DNA of 64,000 nt from Pagrus major (Eukaryota > Chordata > Actinopteri > Spariformes > Sparidae): positions 30,406,589-30,470,588 of the forward strand of contig NC_133221.1 of assembly GCF_040436345.1 (NCBI RefSeq), read 5' to 3'. Below the pieces are notes generated by a model. The model searched no databases, was not told where the DNA came from, and was given only the letters and a program-made list of their open reading frames with translations. Both the position numbers and the translations under genes were made by a program. Positions 58,740-64,000 of this stretch are shown here, in pieces. Position 1 is the first letter of the stretch; each line of letters starts with the position of its first letter.

Positions 58740-60320
58740 GAGTCCACATCGTTTATAGAAAACCACAGAACCAAGGAATGAAGTTGAGAAATATGAGTCG
58801 CTGTGATGAAAAGAGTGTCATCTGCAAGTAAATCTGAATTTAGGAAAATAATTCATTTAATTTAGTTGCATGCAACAGTGTAAAATCAAAAAACAAACAA
58901 AAAAGTTTTTTTTTATGACTTTTTAAATCATCATTATGATTATTTTAACATATCCCTATAATGATGTCAACTGATTTGGTGATGTAAATATGTATATATT
59001 TTGTATATATTTGTTCATGTAAACAAACTAACCTGCTGAATTTACAAACCATGGTTGTTTATTCAATTCCTTTAAAACAAACACTTCAAGGACATTCTGA
59101 TCGTTATGTTGTTTTAACAGACATCGTGTACTCACTGCTTTAAAGGAAAGGAAAGAAGTGTCCACTCATCATTCAGAATTTGAAAACATATATCAGGAAA
59201 GTGTCCAACACTGTCAATACTAATCTTAATTGCTTTCAATGAATAAGATCTTGTCCAACTATATGAGTGGTCGTGATTTTATCACATTTTAGTTTTGTGT
59301 GTAACTATGGGGCCAGGCCACCCAATTAGCCCTGGAACCTGTCTTGACATTATCCAATAAGCTCTAAAAGTGTTGGATCACAATCAAATAAAATTACACA
59401 ATTGGAAAATTCAAAAACCGAATAATTTATTAGGCTCTTAGAATTGTATAAATCTCTGACATATTACTTTTGATGAAATGTTTGTGTCATGTCAAAATGT
59501 CATGACTCGTAGTGATGGACCCACAGCTCTTAATTGTTTTGGTTTTCCTGCCCACAGACTGGACCACCTGTCCAGTACTGAACAGCCGACAGACACAAGG
59601 AGCTACTGTGGTGGTGAACATAGTTGAACATTGAGCAGTAGAGACAGTTTTTTTCCTCAGAAGTTGGTGGAAGTCCCTGCCTGTATCCATGCCTCACATG
59701 CTTTTCTACATAATGAGTACTATTTAACTGATAATACTTTTGTACTCTTACTGACTAGATACCTTACCATACTATTTGTAATGAAAAGGCAGTTTTGCAC
59801 TTCAGTGTCTTCTAAAGTGGGAGGAACTTGTATGTGATAATGTGTCTGTTAGGATTATTTTCTTCTCATGCCCTAAAAGTATCTGGGTCTCAGAAATCCT
59901 AATAGTTGTGCGTAGAAAAACCCATAAGCCCTTAAGAGCTGAAGTCTTTCAGCACATCCAACAATGTGTGACATAAATTTGCCTCACTACAACCTATGGT
60001 CAATTCAGAAGTTCATGTAAGGTTGTTCGAGTGTTGGAAGCAACAATGAGCACGTTTACACAACCACAATAATCCGATAACTGATAATTGAGGCTCTTTA
60101 ACTGTTTAGCAGTTTCTTTTATTTTCCTTTTAAGCAGTGGAAGTGTGCAACTTTTAGCCTCTGCAGCCTGTTCACCTGCATAAACTGACCTTGGAGCCAC
60201 TTCAACCTCCTGCTGTTATAAGCAGAAAGTCGTCCTACTGCAGGACATGACAATTAGCCTATTCATTCACTTACAATAAGCTTATATAAGTACTTTATCT
60301 ATCAACGGAACTTGACCACA
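58740..60320. other. No gene recognised
   Basis: AT-rich sequence. The stretch 59,530-59,660 (CTGGACCACCTGTCCAGTAC, GGTGGTGAACATAGTTGAAC) looks repetitive but I could not name it. Confidence 0.4.
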
Positions 60321-60329
60321 AAAGGAGTC

Positions 60330-60605
60330 TGAAGAGGTGGGGACTGTTTTGGCAGTTCCTGGGTCCAAATCAGATGAAGGCCAGGTGCAGTCTGGAGGAG
60401 AGGTGAGGAAACAAAAAATTGAACTCAGGGGATTGGGACTAAACAGCTGTGTAGCCTTAGGAAAACCACTTATCAGTGAGGTTACTCTGAAAAAAAGGCT
60501 TCAGTTATCTAGGGAGCATAACGATTAGACTCTGGAGCAATGGAAAAAAGGTCATGTGGTCTGATGAGTCCAGATTTACCCTGTTCCAGAGTGATGGCTC
60601 GAGGT
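60330..60605 (+). mobile_element. Tc1-like transposase fragment
   Basis: Reads NSCVALGKPLISEVTLKKRL, QLSREHND, then a stop and TLEQWKKVMWSDESRFTLFQ, the central DDE-transposase region. Both ends are missing. Confidence 0.8.
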
Positions 60606-60789
60606 AAGTAATCCAAAAGGTTTGTATGAGAATAATCTTCCAGGTGATCAGGTATAATCCAACAGGTGTGTTTGTGATGAAGTCTTCCAGTCGATCGGGT
60701 TTCCGAGATTTCAACTTTCCAACAACAGACCCGCAGCAGGTCAACTCTTTTCTTTATAGCTTTGGTCAGCGTTGTTTCCATGGCGTTCA

Positions 60790-62380
60790 GTGACGCGTGT
60801 GCGTGCGTGATCGACTCACAGAGATTCTATGCAGCAACTGATTTATTTAGTTTTCTTGTGTAAAATGTCGTCATTCAATAATATGTCATTTAAGTTTGGT
60901 GATAATGTAACTTCATCCATGCCAATAAAGTTTGTTTGAATTGATGGATGTAAACTGTGGGATTTGTGTGTGAGCAGCAGGTGTTTCTACAAGAGCTCCA
61001 GTTATGATCTCCACTTTGTGGGGGTCTAAAATACCTGACGTTAGGGCCGGAGATCAATGAATTCATGAGAGAGACTCTTGGAAGCCCCTGCTACATCCTG
61101 TGGACGCCCGTTTCCACCAGTTAAAGAAAAAAAGATGAAAACTAAGCTTGTTGAATAAATATTTCAATTGTAAGTCAAAATTATTAGTACATTATTACAT
61201 TATGAGATAAAAAGTGTTTGGTGCCTTTATTTAATTTAATAAAAGTGGGTTATATGCACTCAAGTGGTTTTCTATGTCATTTCTGTTATTTTTCTGTTAT
61301 ATTTTTTCATAGTTAACAGACAAGACCAGTTAATCCTGTTGAAATATGACACATGGTGATGTACTAGTCTTTCCTGACATCGGATGTGACTGTCAGATAC
61401 ACTTAAGATCTGACTTCAAATATTTTGAAATATCCAGACAGCAGAAATCACTTGTGCTCGGTTACTGGTCGTATCTATACAGTATCCTGACAGACTCTAG
61501 CAGTATAACAGTGGTCCCATACCAGGAGTTAGATATGCTCCAACTACAACATCTATGACTCATGATATCATCAGGTATGACTTAAAATCACTTTGTTAAT
61601 ATTTTGAAATATCCAGACAGCAGATATCACTTGTGTTCAGACTTCAGACATGGTTGCTAATGAATCTTCTGCAGATATGACCACTGTCCATTTCTGAATA
61701 TGATGCATATTTATCTTTAGTGTCCAGGATGACATGAACTCCAGATTCTAGCAGTATTAAAGTGCTCCCATATTTCATTTGACATTATTTTTACACTGTG
61801 GTATTGCTACTTTTACTTAAATTTGTGTTGATAGGAAGGAGTTGTGTGTGTATGTGTGTGAGTTTCACAGACTTCTCTCCTTTGTGAAGTGCTTACAACC
61901 TGTCCAATGTGCTCATCTTCTTACTCCCCTGATCATTGATGGTTTTACCAGATCTGTTGGATATGTGGGAATTTTAAAAGATCTGTTCTGCCTTCTAAAA
62001 ATGAATCCAGACCACTCAGTGTACCTGCTTGTTCAAAGAGCCTCCTGGTGACAAAGTTGTTTCTGGAGCAGTTTAACAACAATTCACCTGATTCACACGA
62101 ACATCGCTGAGGTTAAAAACACATCTCACAGCAGACTGTCACTGTCACTGAGTGTTTTATTGATTGTGACACTAAACCAGTTGTATTGAGATAGTATGGT
62201 GACAAAGTGAGTTCAGTGGACTGCTGTGCTGCTGCCTTTGTGTGCTTTGGTTGATGTCCTCTCTCAGGACTGCCAGGGACACAGGTGCAGTCCTGCCCTG
62301 TGACATCTACATAAATATGTTTCAGCGGTTATTATAAGGAGGAGGGAAAATAGCATTTCAATTCAATAGTCAATTCAGGT
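60790..62380. other. No gene recognised; short direct repeat
   Basis: A 40-bp direct repeat (ATTTTGAAATATCCAGACAG) occurs at about 61,422 and 61,600. Frames of 60-70 codons have no recognisable features. Confidence 0.4.
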
Positions 62381-62399
62381 GACTTGGTGAAGCGAGAAC

Positions 62400-63060
62400 A
62401 ACTTAGAGCTCAACGCTCTAAAAACAGTGGAGATGATTGTGGACTTCACCCCCATCACAATATGTGACGGCACCATCAACACAGTGGAGTCCTGCCGCTT
62501 CCTGGTCACCATCATCTCCCAGGATCTGAAGTGTGAGCTCAACATCAGCTCTGTCATCAGAAAAGCCCAGCAGAGGATGTACTTCCTGTGGCAGTTGAAG
62601 AAATTCAGCCAGCCAAAGACGATGATGGTGCACTTCTACACTGCCATCGAGGTCATCCTCACTTCTTCCATCACCATCTGGCACGCTGCTGCCACTGCCA
62701 GGGACAAGGGCAGACTGCAGTGCATCTCGCTCTGCTGAGAAGGTGATCGGCTGCTATCTGCCAACCTGCACGCCTCCAGGACCCTGAGACATTAAGGTAA
62801 GATAGCTGCCGACCCCTCCCATCCCAGACACAAACTTTTTGAGACTCTCCCCTGGCAGGAGGCTGCGGTCCATCAGGACCAAAACCTCTCACCATAGGAA
62901 CAGTTTCTTCCCATCTGCAACTTGCCTCATTAACAAGACCTGTGACCCCCCCTGACACTGACCCCCCTCCCTCCCCTTTCACTTACATTGATGTAAAGTT
63001 TTAGTCACCAGACACTTTTATTTTGCACATTGCAATATACTGTACATCTCTACTGTGACC
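62400..63060 (+). mobile_element. LINE ORF2 C-terminal fragment and 3' sequence
   Basis: Reads MEMIVDFTPI, RFLVTIISQDLKCELN, IRKAQQRMYFLWQLKKFSQP and FYTAIEVILTSSITIW, the post-RT region of a very common fish non-LTR element, then a decayed NSFFPSATCLINKT-like end near 62,900-62,940. The first part of the RT is missing. Confidence 0.8.
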
Positions 63061-64000
63061 TTGCACAATCCATGTCAAACGTTTTGCACTGCTTTTGCAC
63101 TCTTGCATCTATTTAAAATAACTGACTAAATGACTGGATTCCCTTATATGACACTGTCGGCGATTTTCCATAACTACCTCCTAATAGTTAGTATCAGGTT
63201 ATTTTATTTATTCTTGTGACTTGCGTGTGCAAAAAGTGTCTCGTCCTTCGACGCCGCTGACTGAGGTGGCCAAGCCTATCATCCGTTCACGACCACAGCA
63301 ATTATTTATATTTAGGCTTAAACTGTGTCAGTGTAGCAAAATTCATCATAAAAGATGACTTGAAACCATGTTCACACCAGCTCTATCACAACACTCACTA
63401 GCACAAGCAATTTCAAATTGAGAGTCTATTAACTTCATGTGTATTTAACCATCATCTTACAAACTTCTTTTTCATACAACAAATACAGACTTGGGTCCGT
63501 GGGGACACCAAGAATAAACTACTATAAGACACAACCATCATAGGAAAATGTTACCTTGTGTCTTCCCATAATATTAGTTATTTGCACTTGTATTATGGGA
63601 AGTACATTGTACTTAAAAGCTATTTATCATGTTTTCATTTTGGTATATTTTAGTTTTGAGTAATTTCAAGGAAACATTATTTGTGTTAATTTACGTGGTG
63701 AACCAGCTGAGGTCGTTATGAGCCCATATAAAATCATTTAAATAAACCAGCAGGGTTCATGTGATGCTCAGGTCACACTGGCATGTGACATTTGAAGTAA
63801 ACAATTGCTGCCTTCCTTTCTGTATTTGGGAAGTAAACGCCTTTTTCAAGTAGATTTTCCAGCAGGTGTTATTCATTGCTGCATGAACAGTAAGCAGATT
63901 TTGTGTTTGTCTGTAGGTTTTTCTGTTTGTTTTTGTAGCAAAGACAATGTAGGCAGTATAGGCAAATGCTAGGTGTGCCATCCATCCATAGTGGCGCCAC
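63061..64000. other. No gene recognised at the right edge
   Basis: AT-rich sequence, probably partly LINE 3' sequence up to about 63,260. Nothing else was recognised. Confidence 0.4.

Noticed and set aside
62427-62738. Host gene in the 103-codon frame
   Set aside because: The peptide is the C-terminal region of a common fish LINE, with no start or splice context.

Overview
The window looks like nuclear DNA of a ray-finned (probably percomorph) fish. It is intron-rich and AT-rich, carries long (TG)n and (GA)n microsatellites, and is littered with Tc1, ISL2EU-type, MITE and LINE remnants of kinds common in teleosts. There are no bacterial-style operons; most open frames are intron, repeat or transposon sequence.

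Positions 1-16,000 hold the 5' half of a voltage-gated potassium channel beta-subunit gene (kcnab2-like) on the minus strand. Four exons fit together in phase; the rest of the gene lies left of the window. A tentative extra 5' exon sits at 15,236-15,308. The introns contain a decayed two-ORF ISL2EU-type transposon, LINE fragments and two Tc1-like elements.

Positions 16,800-57,500 hold three plus-strand TNF-receptor-superfamily genes of the TNFRSF14 (HVEM)/CD40 type, here called A, B and C. A and B lie in two copies of a tandem duplication (about 16,779-30,314 and 37,909-52,285). Between the copies are a nearly full-length LINE and simple repeats. Their main exons are intact and in phase, but the first coding exon is uncertain. 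Both end in a short basic tail of about a dozen residues with no recognisable signalling motif. Gene C (52,840-57,463) is complete in eight exons, with a signal peptide, cysteine-rich domains, a membrane span and a 19-residue tail carrying a PVQE TRAF-type motif. This suggests one potentially signalling receptor beside two decoy-like ones, all on the inferred ligand-binding side of the same pathway.

Positions 57,500-64,000 have no confident gene. They contain a second copy of the gene C 5' flank, followed by a PU.1/IRF-type composite site and a short ATG exon-like segment (a lost or continuing fourth gene), then Tc1 and LINE fragments.

The most notable signals are the concentrated, almost entirely amino-acid-changing divergence of exon 3 between A and B, the loss of signalling tails, the higher-order 37-bp minisatellite in copy B, and a two-exon cysteine-rich cassette inside a MITE-like element in copy B.
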